Shown: piece after piece, positions 17,863 through 27,227 of the stretch
How positions within the stretch are numbered: the first letter of the stretch is position 1
Layout: the number at the start of each line of letters is the position of its first letter
NCBI GenBank assembly: GCA_963811605.1
Contig: CAWESA010000008.1
Location: 186,001-250,000 of the forward strand
Source: CAVQLX01 sp963811605
GTDB taxonomy: Bacteria > Desulfobacterota > Binatia > DP-6
Length of the DNA stretch: 64,000 bases
Direction of reading: 5' to 3'
Notes under the pieces: generated by a model
Seen by the model: the letters and a program-made list of their open reading frames with translations, nothing else
Told to the model about the DNA's origin: nothing
Databases searched by the model: none
Translations under genes and position numbers: made by a program

Positions 17863-19797
17863 CTACGTGAACCGGTAGTCGGCGGGATCGGGCGCCCTGG
17901 TGCGGCTCCAGTACTCGAGGAGCGTGAAGGGCCAGTTCTGCGTCACGCGTCCCCTGGCGTTCTTGTACCAGCTGCGCACGCGAGGCGTGCCCCACGCCAT
18001 GCCGAGGTTGCCCTCGTCGATGACGCGGTTGTACGTGTCATGCACGTCGTGGCGGCATTCCATGGCGGCATGACCGTCGCGCAGGAGGCTCTCGAGACAG
18101 CCGAGGATGTAGCGGACCTCGCACTCCGAGAAGAAGACGATGCTGCCGTTCACCACGATGTTGGTGTTCGGGCCGTAGAGGCAGAAGAAGTTCGGGAAGC
18201 CCGGGATCGTGATGCCGAGGTAGGCGCGCGGATCGCCATCCCAGTGCGCGTGCAGGTCGAGGCCGTTCCGGCCCTTCACCGCCATGGGGAAGAGGAAGCG
18301 GTTGGCCTGGAACCCGGTGCCGTAGATCAGGACGTCGGCGTCGTACACGTCGCCGCACGTGGTGGTCACACCCCGTGGCGTGATCTCGCAGATGGGATCG
18401 GTGACGACGCGGACGTTGTCGCGTTTCAGGGCCTGCAGCCAGTTGCCGTTGTCCAGCAGCATGCGCTTGCCGCCCGGCGGGTAGTGCGGCGTGGCCTTCG
18501 CGAGAAGGCCGGGGTCGTCACCGACGAGTGCGGTGATGTTCTCGAGCAGGATCGCCCGCAGCTGCTCGTTGGCGGCGCTGACCGAGCGCTCCTGGTCGGG
18601 CCACGCGGGGTCGATCGTGACCGCCGACAGCAGCCCCTCCGCCGTGCGCCAGAACATCCAGAAGCGGAACCACTTCGCGTAGTACGGCACGTGGTTCAGC
18701 AGCCAATGCGTTCCGCTCGGGATGTCCGCGTGGTAGTCGGGCGTGGGCAGGATCCACGGCGGCGTGCGCTGGAACACCACCACGTCGGCGGCCTCGCGGG
18801 CGACCTCCGGGACGAACTGGAAGGCGCTCGCGCCGGTGCCGATCACCGCGACCCGCTTGCCGCGGAGGTCGTGCTGGTGCTCCCAGCGCGCGGAGTGGAA
18901 CGCAACGCCGGCGAAGCGCTCGCGGCCCGGGATGTCGGGAAGGCGCGGGCGGTTCAGCTGACCGACGGCGCTGATCACCGCGTTTGCCAGGAGCGTCGCG
19001 GCGGCGCCGTCCTTGCCGCGCACGTGGACGGTCCATCGCTGGGCGCGATCGTCCCACACCATGGACTCGACCTCGGTGTCGAACCGGATGTGGTCGCGCA
19101 CGCGGTACTCCACGGCGCAGCGCGTAAAATACTCGCGCAGGACCGGCTGCGGCGAGAAGTGCTGCGGCCAGTCGTTGGGGGCGAAGGAGTACGAGTAGAT
19201 GTGGTTCGGGCTGTCGACGCGACAGCCGGGGTAGGTGTTCTCGAACCACGTCCCGCCGACGTCGGCGTTCTTCTCGATGACGGTGTAGGGGATCCCCGCC
19301 TGCTGGAGGCGAATGGCCGCCAGCAGGCCGGACATCCCCGCGCCCACGATCACGACGTGGAACTCCTGCTTGACGGCAGCGGGCACGCTCTCGAGCGGCT
19401 GCGCGTCGCCGTCGCGGCCGTCCAGCGCCAGCTCCGTCGACAGGAAGGCGACGTAGTCGGGCGAGAGCGGCTGGCCGACGATGAACCGCATCATCTCGTG
19501 CACGACGTCGTCTCGGGGCGGAGGCGGCAGCCGCCCGTCGCCGTCGCGATACCGGCGCAGCACGTCCAGCGCGAGCGCCCGGATCTTCGCCTGGTCGTCC
19601 TCGCCGATCCCGCCCTGCGGCTCGCCCAGGAACGTGCTGAACTCGGGGTTGGGACGGATGGAGCCGCGGAGGAGGCTCGGATCGCCGGTGAGATGCACCA
19701 GCGTCACCATCAGGAGCGGGACGTAGGCCTCGCGCAGCGCCGCCTCGATCGTCGCGTCGTCGTCGGTGATGGGTGTCGAGCGCAAGGTGGCCGCCAT
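17863..19797 (-). CDS. Baeyer-Villiger monooxygenase, HAPMO-like
   Basis: 644 residues, the size of 4-hydroxyacetophenone monooxygenase (about 640). Residues 1-145 form the helical N-terminal extension seen in HAPMO. FAD Rossmann motif GAGMSGLLAA follows near residue 155; the Baeyer-Villiger fingerprint reads FAGVAFHSARW (FxGxxxHxxxW), and NADPH motif GTGASAFQFVPEV follows. Such enzymes convert ketones to esters with NADPH and O2. ATG at 19797 was chosen; the frame continues upstream through the neighbouring gene only as a shadow. An LLM monooxygenase and a hydrolase gene precede it on the same strand. Confidence 0.88.
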   Translation of the reverse strand: MAATLRSTPITDDDATIEAALREAYVPLLMVTLVHLTGDPSLLRGSIRPNPEFSTFLGEPQGGIGEDDQAKIRALALDVLRRYRDGDGRLPPPPRDDVVHEMMRFIVGQPLSPDYVAFLSTELALDGRDGDAQPLESVPAAVKQEFHVVIVGAGMSGLLAAIRLQQAGIPYTVIEKNADVGGTWFENTYPGCRVDSPNHIYSYSFAPNDWPQHFSPQPVLREYFTRCAVEYRVRDHIRFDTEVESMVWDDRAQRWTVHVRGKDGAAATLLANAVISAVGQLNRPRLPDIPGRERFAGVAFHSARWEHQHDLRGKRVAVIGTGASAFQFVPEVAREAADVVVFQRTPPWILPTPDYHADIPSGTHWLLNHVPYYAKWFRFWMFWRTAEGLLSAVTIDPAWPDQERSVSAANEQLRAILLENITALVGDDPGLLAKATPHYPPGGKRMLLDNGNWLQALKRDNVRVVTDPICEITPRGVTTTCGDVYDADVLIYGTGFQANRFLFPMAVKGRNGLDLHAHWDGDPRAYLGITIPGFPNFFCLYGPNTNIVVNGSIVFFSECEVRYILGCLESLLRDGHAAMECRHDVHDTYNRVIDEGNLGMAWGTPRVRSWYKNARGRVTQNWPFTLLEYWSRTRAPDPADYRFT

Positions 19798-19913
19798 TCG
19801 AGCCTCCGGTGGCGGCTCTAACGCACCCGGACGCGCCAGGGAAGGGACGGGGCGCCGGGACGGATGCCGTCCCGGCGCCTCCGTGCGGGCTGGCCACGAG
19901 ACCGGGAAGCTCG

Positions 19914-20978
19914 CTACCAGCGTTTGAGCTCGGGGAGGACCTCGGACGCGAAGAGGCGCAGGCTCGATTCGGTCCGCTCGACGGGCAGCGAGCCGTAGCG
20001 CACGATCAGGCTGAGCTCGAAATCGCCCACGAGCTCGCGGCGCTGCGCCAACTTGCGCAGGATGGTTGCGGGCGCTCCCCAGCTTTGCACCTGCAGGTAC
20101 ATCTGCGCCTGGTCCTCGCGACCGAGGCTCGACAGCACCTCGGACGCGCGGGCGTACATCTCGTAGCCGCGCAGCCCCTGGAAGTGCCCGGCCAGGAGCT
20201 CGTAGTGGTCGAGGACGGAGAGGTAATACTCGGCCATGTGGACGCGGGCGACCGCCTCGGCCTCCTCGTCGGTGGGCGCGCAGTACATGAGGTCGCTCGT
20301 GAGCGGCGGAGGCGGCGGCGTCGGATGGGTCTCGCCCCACACGCGCTGGTAGGCGGCGAGGGACGTCGCGGCCCACACGTCCCACGGGAGCTGGGAGAAG
20401 ATGGCCAGGCGGGCGCCGAGGCGCGCCGCCTGCTCGACCGAGTCGGGCGACATGCCGATGGCGTACAGCCGATCGCGGAAGCCGCGCAGCGGGCGCGGCC
20501 GGATCTCGGTGCGGGCGCGCGGGTAGTAGGGTCCCGACCCTTCCATGTAGCCGCGGTCGGTCGCGTCGAGGATCAGGTGGGCGGCCTCGTCGAACCGATC
20601 GCGCGACTCGCCCATCTCGACGCCGAAGCCGGCATACTCGCGCCGGGCCAGCCCGCGACCCAGGCCGAGGACGGCGCGGCCGTTCGACAGATGGTCGAGG
20701 AGCACGATCTTCTCGGCGACGCGTAGCGGATCGTTCCACGGCAGGATGAACGCGCCCGTGCCGAGGCCGATCCGCTCGGTCCGCGCCGCGAGCCAGGAGA
20801 GGAACTGCGCGTTGTCGGGGCACGCGGCGTAGTCGAAGAAGTGGTGCTCGACCACGAACACCTTGTCGAAGCCGAGCGGCTCCGCCAGCTCGGCGATGCG
20901 GCGCTCGTGTGCGATGTGGTCGGCGTCGGAGAGCGCTCCGCCGTAGTTCTGGAAGATGAGCTGGAGGGCGACGTCCAT
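19914..20978 (-). CDS. LLM-class flavin-dependent oxidoreductase (luciferase-like)
   Basis: 354 residues. Luciferase-like TIM barrel: GFDKVFVVEHHFFDYA near residue 35, RIGLGTGAFILPWNDPLRVAEKIVLLDHLSNGRAVLGLGRG, and the C-terminal half with AIFSQLPWD and RKLAQRRELVGDFELS. These enzymes use FMNH2 or F420 to oxidise small molecules. Start ATG at 20978 was preferred over one 36 bases upstream because MDVALQL begins the first beta strand. It lies between the BVMO and the alpha/beta hydrolase, all on the minus strand, suggesting one degradative operon. Confidence 0.85.
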   Translation of the reverse strand: MDVALQLIFQNYGGALSDADHIAHERRIAELAEPLGFDKVFVVEHHFFDYAACPDNAQFLSWLAARTERIGLGTGAFILPWNDPLRVAEKIVLLDHLSNGRAVLGLGRGLARREYAGFGVEMGESRDRFDEAAHLILDATDRGYMEGSGPYYPRARTEIRPRPLRGFRDRLYAIGMSPDSVEQAARLGARLAIFSQLPWDVWAATSLAAYQRVWGETHPTPPPPPLTSDLMYCAPTDEEAEAVARVHMAEYYLSVLDHYELLAGHFQGLRGYEMYARASEVLSSLGREDQAQMYLQVQSWGAPATILRKLAQRRELVGDFELSLIVRYGSLPVERTESSLRLFASEVLPELKRW

Positions 20979-21055
20979 GCGGCGGGCGTAGCACAGGAGG
21001 CGCCGGCGGCCCAACCCCGCGGAGGGGCCGCCGGCGCCTCGCCCCCTCGGACGGT

Positions 21056-22477
21056 CTAGCGGAACAGATCGGTGTGCCGCACCCGCTGCAGGTTCCGGCG
21101 GTGGTCCCGCTTCCCGATGAAGCCCGCCCTGTACGCGTCACGTGACGCCTGGGTGAACGCGGAGATCCAGTCGCCACGTCGCGCATAGAGCTGGTGCAGC
21201 GTGGCGTCGTCGAACGGCATGTACGTGCCGAAGAGCAGGCAGAACGCCGGCCCCGAGTTGGTGCCGGTGTTGAGCGCGAGCGGCGCCACGATGTCGGGCA
21301 GACGGATGCCGCCCAGGGCCAGCCCGAGGGAGTCGCGGGCGATGACCGGGGGGCTCGTCGACGAGAACTCGATCGGCTGGCCGATGGGTGGCGGCGTGCC
21401 GTCCGTCATCCAGCGCACCAGCGCGTCGCCGGCCGCGTTCCCGACCTCGTAGAACGGCATCCGGCTGAGCGGCGGATTGTCGCAGCCGGTCGGCGTGGGC
21501 GGGATCCCGTCCCGCACGCCGAGCGGCTGGAGGTAGGAGTAGAAGTAGAAGTCGGCATGCGCCGCGCCGGCCACCTCCCAGTGCCGGAACTCGTCCGTGT
21601 CCGGCTGACGCACCGGCAGCTGGGTGCGTGCGTCCGTCTCGCTCGTGAACTTGAAGACCTTGATGTCCTGGTCGGTCCGCGTCATGCCGCCGCCGACGAT
21701 GAGGAGCAGGGCATCGTAGATCGGATCCAGCGGCCGGACGGAGTTGAAGTAGACCTGGAGCCGGCTGGCCGATTGCGATGCCCCGGTCATGATCACGCGC
21801 TCCACCTTGGACCGCAGCGCAGCCAGCGGATCGACCCCCATCGGGTGCGCCACGGCCTGCCCGGCCTGGGCGAAGATGTCGTAGGACAGCGCGTCGTCGG
21901 TGATCGTGCCGCCGTCGGTCACGTCGAGGCTGCCGTAGCGCGTCGGGCTCCACACCGTGAGCGATCCGGGTCCGCCGCCCTGCACGCCGACGCGTTGTGC
22001 GGAGACGCCGATGTAGACCGCGCCCTCGTCCACGATGTGCGGCCATCCGACCGTCCACTGCGCCTCGATGTCGTAGCCCGCCGTGACGTTCAGCCATTCC
22101 ACGAACACGGTCCCCTTGAAGTCGCGCAACCGTGCCGGACGGCGGACGATCATGCGCGTCCTGTAGGGGTGGCCGCCGTCCAGGATCGCACCGGTCGCGC
22201 TGCCCGGCGGCACCCCGGTCGGGATGGTGTAACGATTCGCGGTGCCCTCGAAGAAGAACTCCTCCTCGACGTAGCGGTGCGGTCCCTTGAGGGCCGCCAG
22301 CTCCGGCGCGAAGCTGAAGAACGGATAGTCGTGCGACGGATCCCCCGGCGGGGCGTTCACGGGGATTGGCCCCGTGACCGTCGGGTTGGGGACGGCGCGG
22401 GCTCGCGCCGGTGTGCCCAGGACGCCACCGACGACTGCCAGGACGACGAGCGTCGAAAGCCGTGACCAGGTTCGCAT
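21056..22477 (-). CDS. Secreted alpha/beta hydrolase-domain protein
   Basis: 473 residues with a signal peptide (residues 1-28, ending in ARA). The nucleophile elbow is GASQSAS near residue 245, with FVEWLNVTAGYDIEAQW before it and EVAGAAHADFYFY (likely catalytic His) after it. This matches the large alpha/beta hydrolase-domain family PF20091, common in soil degraders and often found near monooxygenases. A purine-rich Shine-Dalgarno sequence lies just before the ATG at 22477. An esterase would suit a neighbouring Baeyer-Villiger enzyme, which makes esters, but this protein is exported whereas the monooxygenase is cytosolic. Confidence 0.82.
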   Translation of the reverse strand: MRTWSRLSTLVVLAVVGGVLGTPARARAVPNPTVTGPIPVNAPPGDPSHDYPFFSFAPELAALKGPHRYVEEEFFFEGTANRYTIPTGVPPGSATGAILDGGHPYRTRMIVRRPARLRDFKGTVFVEWLNVTAGYDIEAQWTVGWPHIVDEGAVYIGVSAQRVGVQGGGPGSLTVWSPTRYGSLDVTDGGTITDDALSYDIFAQAGQAVAHPMGVDPLAALRSKVERVIMTGASQSASRLQVYFNSVRPLDPIYDALLLIVGGGMTRTDQDIKVFKFTSETDARTQLPVRQPDTDEFRHWEVAGAAHADFYFYSYLQPLGVRDGIPPTPTGCDNPPLSRMPFYEVGNAAGDALVRWMTDGTPPPIGQPIEFSSTSPPVIARDSLGLALGGIRLPDIVAPLALNTGTNSGPAFCLLFGTYMPFDDATLHQLYARRGDWISAFTQASRDAYRAGFIGKRDHRRNLQRVRHTDLFR

Positions 22478-22631
22478 GCTCCCTCCTCCTCTGTCCGGGA
22501 GTATGCGCGGGTCCCGTATCGTCTCAATGCCTTTTCCGTCGTGGGGGGCCCGGTGCGTGATCTCGAGGTGGTCTGACGGCCGAATCCCGGACAAATCACG
22601 CGGTTGGAGGCTGCGACGCGGAGCGGGCGGA

Positions 22632-22665
22632 GCGTCCGCCGGCTCGCCGTCGGCTCGGCGGACGC
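22632..22665. promoter_or_regulatory. Perfect 10-bp inverted repeat in divergent promoter region
   Basis: Arms GCGTCCGCCG (22632-22641) and CGGCGGACGC (22656-22665) are exact complements separated by 14 bases. No T-run follows, so a rho-independent terminator is unlikely. It sits between the divergent hydrolase and P450 genes and 32 bases before a possible -35 box, so an operator is possible. Confidence 0.35.
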
Positions 22666-22696
22666 GTAGGCGCCGGTGGCGCGACGCCTACTAGCC

Positions 22697-22725
22697 TTGA
22701 CAACAAGCTGTAAAGGTACTACGAC
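22697..22725 (+). promoter_or_regulatory. Possible sigma-70 promoter for the P450 gene
   Basis: A consensus -35 TTGACA (22697-22702) is followed after 17 bases by TACGAC (22720-22725), a weak -10. Transcription would start near 22732, about 20 bases before the GTG start. The perfect -35 stands out in this GC-rich setting, but the -10 match is only partial. Confidence 0.35.
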
Positions 22726-22751
22726 TTGGTCCTCATGCCGCAGGCGGCCAC

Positions 22752-23987
22752 GTGAAGATCCGCGCGCTCGTGAGCCGGGGCACGCAGGCGGCGCTCCGTC
22801 TCATGCTGCTGGTCATCGGTCGGGTGTTCCCCGTGATCCCCGTCTCCCGGCTGCTCGACCTCGCAGCCCGGTGCGGTCTCACCCGGCCGCGCGACGATCG
22901 GCCGCACGTCGTCGTGGCGGGACACGACGACGTGCTCACGGTGCTGGGGGACCATGCATCGTTCGCGGTCACGGACTATTCGCGGCGCATGGCGGTGATC
23001 GGCACCTTCCTGCTCGGCCGTCAGCTCACGCCGGCATATCTGGAGGAGATCGCTGCCCTGCGGCGCGCGATGCCGGGCAGCGACGGTGACCGGATCAGGG
23101 AGATCGCCGGACGCGGAGCCGCCGCGGCCATTGCGGCAGCCGGCTCCCGCCGCCTGGACGTGGGGCGGCACCTCGCGCGACCGGTCCTGCTGGACGTGGT
23201 GGAGCGCTACTTCGGCGTTCCGGCACATGACACGGAGCTGTTCGACTGGTTCGACGCCGTCTCGTCCTACGTCTTCACGCCCGATGTCTTCCAGAAGAAG
23301 GACGTGCAACCCCGTGCGCAATCGGCAGGTGCTGCGATCGGCCGTCATCTCGCTGGACCGGCGACGGCCGGTCTCCAGGCGTCGCCCGCAGCGTCGGACA
23401 CCGTGCTCTACCGGTTGGCGCACGACTCCGGCCCGCAATCGCTGGCCTCGAACCGGGTGCTCGACACGGTGGCCGGAACGATCGCCGGGACCCTCATCCC
23501 GACATTCCAGGAGTTCGTGCAGGTGATCGACGTGTTGCTCGATCTTCATCCGGCCCGCTTTCAGGACGTCCAGACCATCGCGCGATCCGGGTGCGAGACG
23601 CTGCTGTGGCCCACGGTGCTGGAGGCGGCACGGTTCAGCCCTCGCCCGCCGCTCCTGGCGCGCGAGTGCGTGCGGCCCGCGGTGATCCGGGGGCGACGCG
23701 TCCGTCCCCCCACGCTCGTCTTCGCGCTCCCGTTCACGGCCGCCTTCGACTGGAAGGTCGCGCCTCGGCCCTGGCGCTTCCGTGCGGAACGTCCGCCGGC
23801 GGCGTACCCGATCTTCGGGCACGGTCAGCATCACTGCGTCGGTGCCACCCCGGAGCGACCGATCGCGCAGATCCTGCTCACCCAGATGGCCCTCCAGCTG
23901 CTGGCCCTGCGCGGGCTGCGGCGAGCTCGAGGCCCGCTCGGTCGCGCCGGATTGGGCGGAACCCGCCTCTTCGTCGAGTGGGACTGA
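22752..23987 (+). CDS. Atypical cytochrome P450
   Basis: 411 residues from a GTG start. The N-terminus is hydrophobic (residues 10-35) and could be membrane-associated. ExxR is present as EAAR, and the heme loop reads FGHGQHHCVG (FxxGxxxCxG). The I-helix region (VAGTIAGTLIPTFQEFV) lacks the usual acid-Thr pair that delivers protons in O2-activating P450s. P450s that use peroxides or rearrange hydroperoxides (CYP152, CYP74) also lack that pair. This suggests, but does not show, peroxide-type chemistry. It converges on the cyclase gene 16 bases downstream. Confidence 0.8.
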   Translation: MKIRALVSRGTQAALRLMLLVIGRVFPVIPVSRLLDLAARCGLTRPRDDRPHVVVAGHDDVLTVLGDHASFAVTDYSRRMAVIGTFLLGRQLTPAYLEEIAALRRAMPGSDGDRIREIAGRGAAAAIAAAGSRRLDVGRHLARPVLLDVVERYFGVPAHDTELFDWFDAVSSYVFTPDVFQKKDVQPRAQSAGAAIGRHLAGPATAGLQASPAASDTVLYRLAHDSGPQSLASNRVLDTVAGTIAGTLIPTFQEFVQVIDVLLDLHPARFQDVQTIARSGCETLLWPTVLEAARFSPRPPLLARECVRPAVIRGRRVRPPTLVFALPFTAAFDWKVAPRPWRFRAERPPAAYPIFGHGQHHCVGATPERPIAQILLTQMALQLLALRGLRRARGPLGRAGLGGTRLFVEWD

Positions 23988-24003
23988 TGCTCGCCCGGGG
24001 GCT

Positions 24004-27000
24004 CTACGGCTCGGCGATCGCGCGCGCCTTGGCGGCGTACCACGGCATGTCCATCGCCTCGAACTCGGTGACGAGCCGGGCCGCCGCGGCCCGCGCCGAA
24101 GCGGGGTCTCCCGCGACGGCGAGAAGCTGTGCGCGAACGAGGCGGCTGACGGCTTCTTCCCGGCGGGAGCGCTTTGCCACGGCCCGCTCGATGGCCTGCT
24201 CCGCGTACTCCAGCATGCGCGACCGGTCCGGTGCGGCAGAGAGCGCCAGTGCACGGTACGCCCCGATCTCGCCCGGGCAGTCGCCGACGTCACGGCGGGC
24301 GAGCGATCGCTGCGCGAGGAGGGCGGCTTCCGACGGGTTCCCCGCGTGCGCGAGCGCGCCCGCCAGCTCCGCGAGCGTCACCGAGAGCGCCATGCACGCG
24401 CCGGACGTCTCGTGCTCGGCGACCGCGCGGCGCAGCACCTCGATGCCGCGCTCCGGCTCCCCGTCATGAAAGCGCGCGATGCCCTCGATGGCGCCGCTCA
24501 TGGCGCGGACCGAAGCGGAGTCCAGGCGCTCGTTCAGCCCACGGATGCGATCGATCGTCGCGCGCGCCGCCGCCCAGGCACCCTGGAAGACCTGGGCGTA
24601 GCCGAGCATGGTGGTGACCGTGGCCTCGATCTGCAGCTGGCCTGCGCTCCGGATCATGTCCAGCGCTTCGTCGAAGCGGCGATAGGCGTCGGCGAACGCG
24701 CCACGTTCGACGTCCACGAGGGCGAGATACCCGAGCGAGCTCGCCACCACGGTGGTCCCACCACGGTGACCGGCCGATCGCCGCAGCACGATCGCCCGTT
24801 CGAGAAGCTCCGCTGCACGATCGTAGTCCGTGAAGTGGTAGCTCTCCTGTCCGAGGCTGAAGGTGAGTCGAGCCTCGAGTGCAGAATCGCGCAGCGGCGC
24901 GACCAGCTCGAGGCAGCGCTCCGAATCCGCGTACGAGGCACGATGGTCGCCGATGGAGTGCTCCACCCACGCGAGCCAGTAGAGGTTGCGCAGCGCGCCG
25001 GAGTGATAGCCGATCGCCACGGCCTGGTCGTAGGACTCGCGCAGGGTAGCCACGTGCTCGGGCGCCGGTTGGTAGACGCAGGCCTCTCCCCACTTGACGC
25101 TCACGTCGATGCGTCGACGGATCCGCTCCGGGGTGGGATCCAGCCGGTCGAGCGCATCGATCGTCCGACGGTAATGCACGCGGACCTGCCGCAGCGAAAA
25201 ACCGCGTGCGGCCTTGTCGCCCGCCAGCTCGGACCAGGAGGCTGCCTCGGCGAGGTCGCCGCTCCGATCGTAGTGATCGGCCAACGACTCGACGTGCTGG
25301 TCCAGGTCGGCGGCGTACAGCTCCCGGATGGCGCCAGCGGCGCGGGTGTGCAGCTCGCGTCGCTCCTGCAGCAGCAGCGTGTCGTAGGCGACCTCCTGCG
25401 CGATGACGTGCCGGAATCCGTACCAGGCGTCGTCCTCGTCCCCCTGGCGCTCGAGCAGCTCGACGTCTTCGAGCCGGTGGAGGTCGCCATGCAGCCGATC
25501 CGGTTCGTCGGTGACGCGGGCGAGAAGTCCGACGGGGAACCGCTTGCCGAGAACCGCGGCGCGGCACAGCAGCGTACGGACCTTCGGCGCGAGACGGTCG
25601 ATGCGCGCCCGCACGACGGCCTGCACGCTCTCCGGCATCGGGAATTCTGCCGGTGCGCGTGTCAGGACCACGGTCTCGGTGCCACGGGTCACGACACCGC
25701 TCTCGCGAAGCGCCCGGCACAGCTCCTCGATGAAGAACGGGTTGCCCTCCGTTCGGCCGTGCAGGAACGCGACCAGCTCGTCGGGCAGCTCGTGGACGCC
25801 GAGTCGCGAGGCGGCGACGATCTCCGTCTCCGCGGTGTCGAGGGGCTGCAAGGTGAGGGTCAACGGGCGCAGCGCGTCCCAGTCCGCCGTGTCCGGGCGA
25901 TGGCTCACGACCAGCAGGATCGGCTGGGACGACACGTACCGCGCGAGATGGCGGAGCACCGCATCGGACGCGTCGTCTGCCCAGTGCCAGTCCTCGAGGA
26001 GCAGCAGCGTCGGGCTGCGCCGCGACTGGCGCACGATCAGTGCGACGATGGCGTCCTGCAGGGCGAGCCGCAGGCGCTCGTCGCGAAGGCCGCTCGGCAA
26101 TGCATGCGCCTCGTCGGGGATCGACAGGACGTGGAGGTAGAGGGGCAGGAACGCCTCGAGCTCCGGGCCGATCTCGCACACGCGACGGGCGATGCCGGCC
26201 ACGGGATCGGCCGCTCCGGCGGGGTCACGCGGGACCGCCAGGGTGCGCAGCACCTGGACGAACGGCTGGTACGGCGAGACGTTGCCATAGGGCTCGCACC
26301 GGCCCGCCACGACGGCCAGGTTTGCCTGCTCGGCGTGCCCACGCAGCTCGTGAAAGAGCCGGCTCTTTCCCAGGCCGGGTTGTCCGACCACGTTCACGAA
26401 GCGTCCTCGCCCGGCGCGCATCTGCGCCAGACACTGCTCCAGGCGGGCGTGCTCGCGCTCCCTTCCCGCGTACGTCGAGAGGCCGCGACCCCGGGCGGCC
26501 TCGAAGGGCGTGTGCGGCCGGGCTTCCGTCACGCGATGGACGGCAAGTGGCGCACGCTTTCCGCGCAGCATCAGCTCCCCCACGCGTTCCACCCGGAAGT
26601 ACGGCTCGACGGCCTCGTGGGTGGCCGGTCCGATCAGGATCTCGTCGGGTCCTGCCTGGCTCAGCAATCGCGCGGCCGTGTTGATCACGTCGCCGGTCAG
26701 GCCGAAGACGCCCTCACGACTGTCGCGTCGTTGCGCCACGATCAGTCCGGTGTTGATCGCGGTGTGCAGGCGGAGCGGATAGCCGAGCCGGGGACGGACC
26801 TCGACGTCGAGCTCTCGCACGAAGCGATGGAGCTCGAGGGCCGCGGTGACCGCGCGGCGCGGATCGTCGTCGTGGGCGGCCGGGATGCCGAACACCGCCT
26901 TCACCTCGTCGCCGGCGAACTGGTTCACGGTTCCCCCGTGCGCTTCCAGGATGCGTCCTGCCTCGCCGAGAATCCGGTTCAGGAGACCCGCGACCTCCTC

Positions 27001-27123
27001 GGGGTCGACGGCCTCGGTCAGCGTCGTGTAGCCCGACAGGTCCGCGAACAGCACCGTCGCAGGGCTTCGCCGTCCGTGCGGCAGGGCCGCAGATGCCCCC
27101 GGTGCGCGAGTCTGGTCGGTCAT
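24004..27123 (-). CDS. Class III nucleotide cyclase fused to AAA ATPase and TPR domain
   Basis: 1039 residues. Residues 20-200 are a class III cyclase domain with metal-binding aspartates in VLFADLSGYT and FAGDEVKAVFG and the Asn/Arg pair in GDVINTAARL. A STAND/AAA_16 ATPase follows (Walker A GQPGLGKS near residue 250, Walker B LLLLEDWHWAD), and residues 590-1030 are helical TPR-like repeats. Such proteins are large signal-dependent regulators; the ligand is unknown and the cyclase product (cAMP or cGMP) cannot be fixed. It is on the opposite strand to the genes on both sides. Confidence 0.9.
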   Translation of the reverse strand: MTDQTRAPGASAALPHGRRSPATVLFADLSGYTTLTEAVDPEEVAGLLNRILGEAGRILEAHGGTVNQFAGDEVKAVFGIPAAHDDDPRRAVTAALELHRFVRELDVEVRPRLGYPLRLHTAINTGLIVAQRRDSREGVFGLTGDVINTAARLLSQAGPDEILIGPATHEAVEPYFRVERVGELMLRGKRAPLAVHRVTEARPHTPFEAARGRGLSTYAGREREHARLEQCLAQMRAGRGRFVNVVGQPGLGKSRLFHELRGHAEQANLAVVAGRCEPYGNVSPYQPFVQVLRTLAVPRDPAGAADPVAGIARRVCEIGPELEAFLPLYLHVLSIPDEAHALPSGLRDERLRLALQDAIVALIVRQSRRSPTLLLLEDWHWADDASDAVLRHLARYVSSQPILLVVSHRPDTADWDALRPLTLTLQPLDTAETEIVAASRLGVHELPDELVAFLHGRTEGNPFFIEELCRALRESGVVTRGTETVVLTRAPAEFPMPESVQAVVRARIDRLAPKVRTLLCRAAVLGKRFPVGLLARVTDEPDRLHGDLHRLEDVELLERQGDEDDAWYGFRHVIAQEVAYDTLLLQERRELHTRAAGAIRELYAADLDQHVESLADHYDRSGDLAEAASWSELAGDKAARGFSLRQVRVHYRRTIDALDRLDPTPERIRRRIDVSVKWGEACVYQPAPEHVATLRESYDQAVAIGYHSGALRNLYWLAWVEHSIGDHRASYADSERCLELVAPLRDSALEARLTFSLGQESYHFTDYDRAAELLERAIVLRRSAGHRGGTTVVASSLGYLALVDVERGAFADAYRRFDEALDMIRSAGQLQIEATVTTMLGYAQVFQGAWAAARATIDRIRGLNERLDSASVRAMSGAIEGIARFHDGEPERGIEVLRRAVAEHETSGACMALSVTLAELAGALAHAGNPSEAALLAQRSLARRDVGDCPGEIGAYRALALSAAPDRSRMLEYAEQAIERAVAKRSRREEAVSRLVRAQLLAVAGDPASARAAAARLVTEFEAMDMPWYAAKARAIAEP

Positions 27124-27227
27124 GGCCGGCGACGCCTCCCCAGAGCGTCAAGACACTATCCTTCTCCTATGACACGTTTGCCTTCTAGCGCGATCACACG
27201 GTAGGCGGAAGGGACGGGAGGTCGCGC

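Noticed and set aside
18040..19821. Plus-strand frame of 593 codons opposite the Baeyer-Villiger monooxygenase
   Set aside because: Antiparallel shadow; the monooxygenase fingerprint is on the minus strand.
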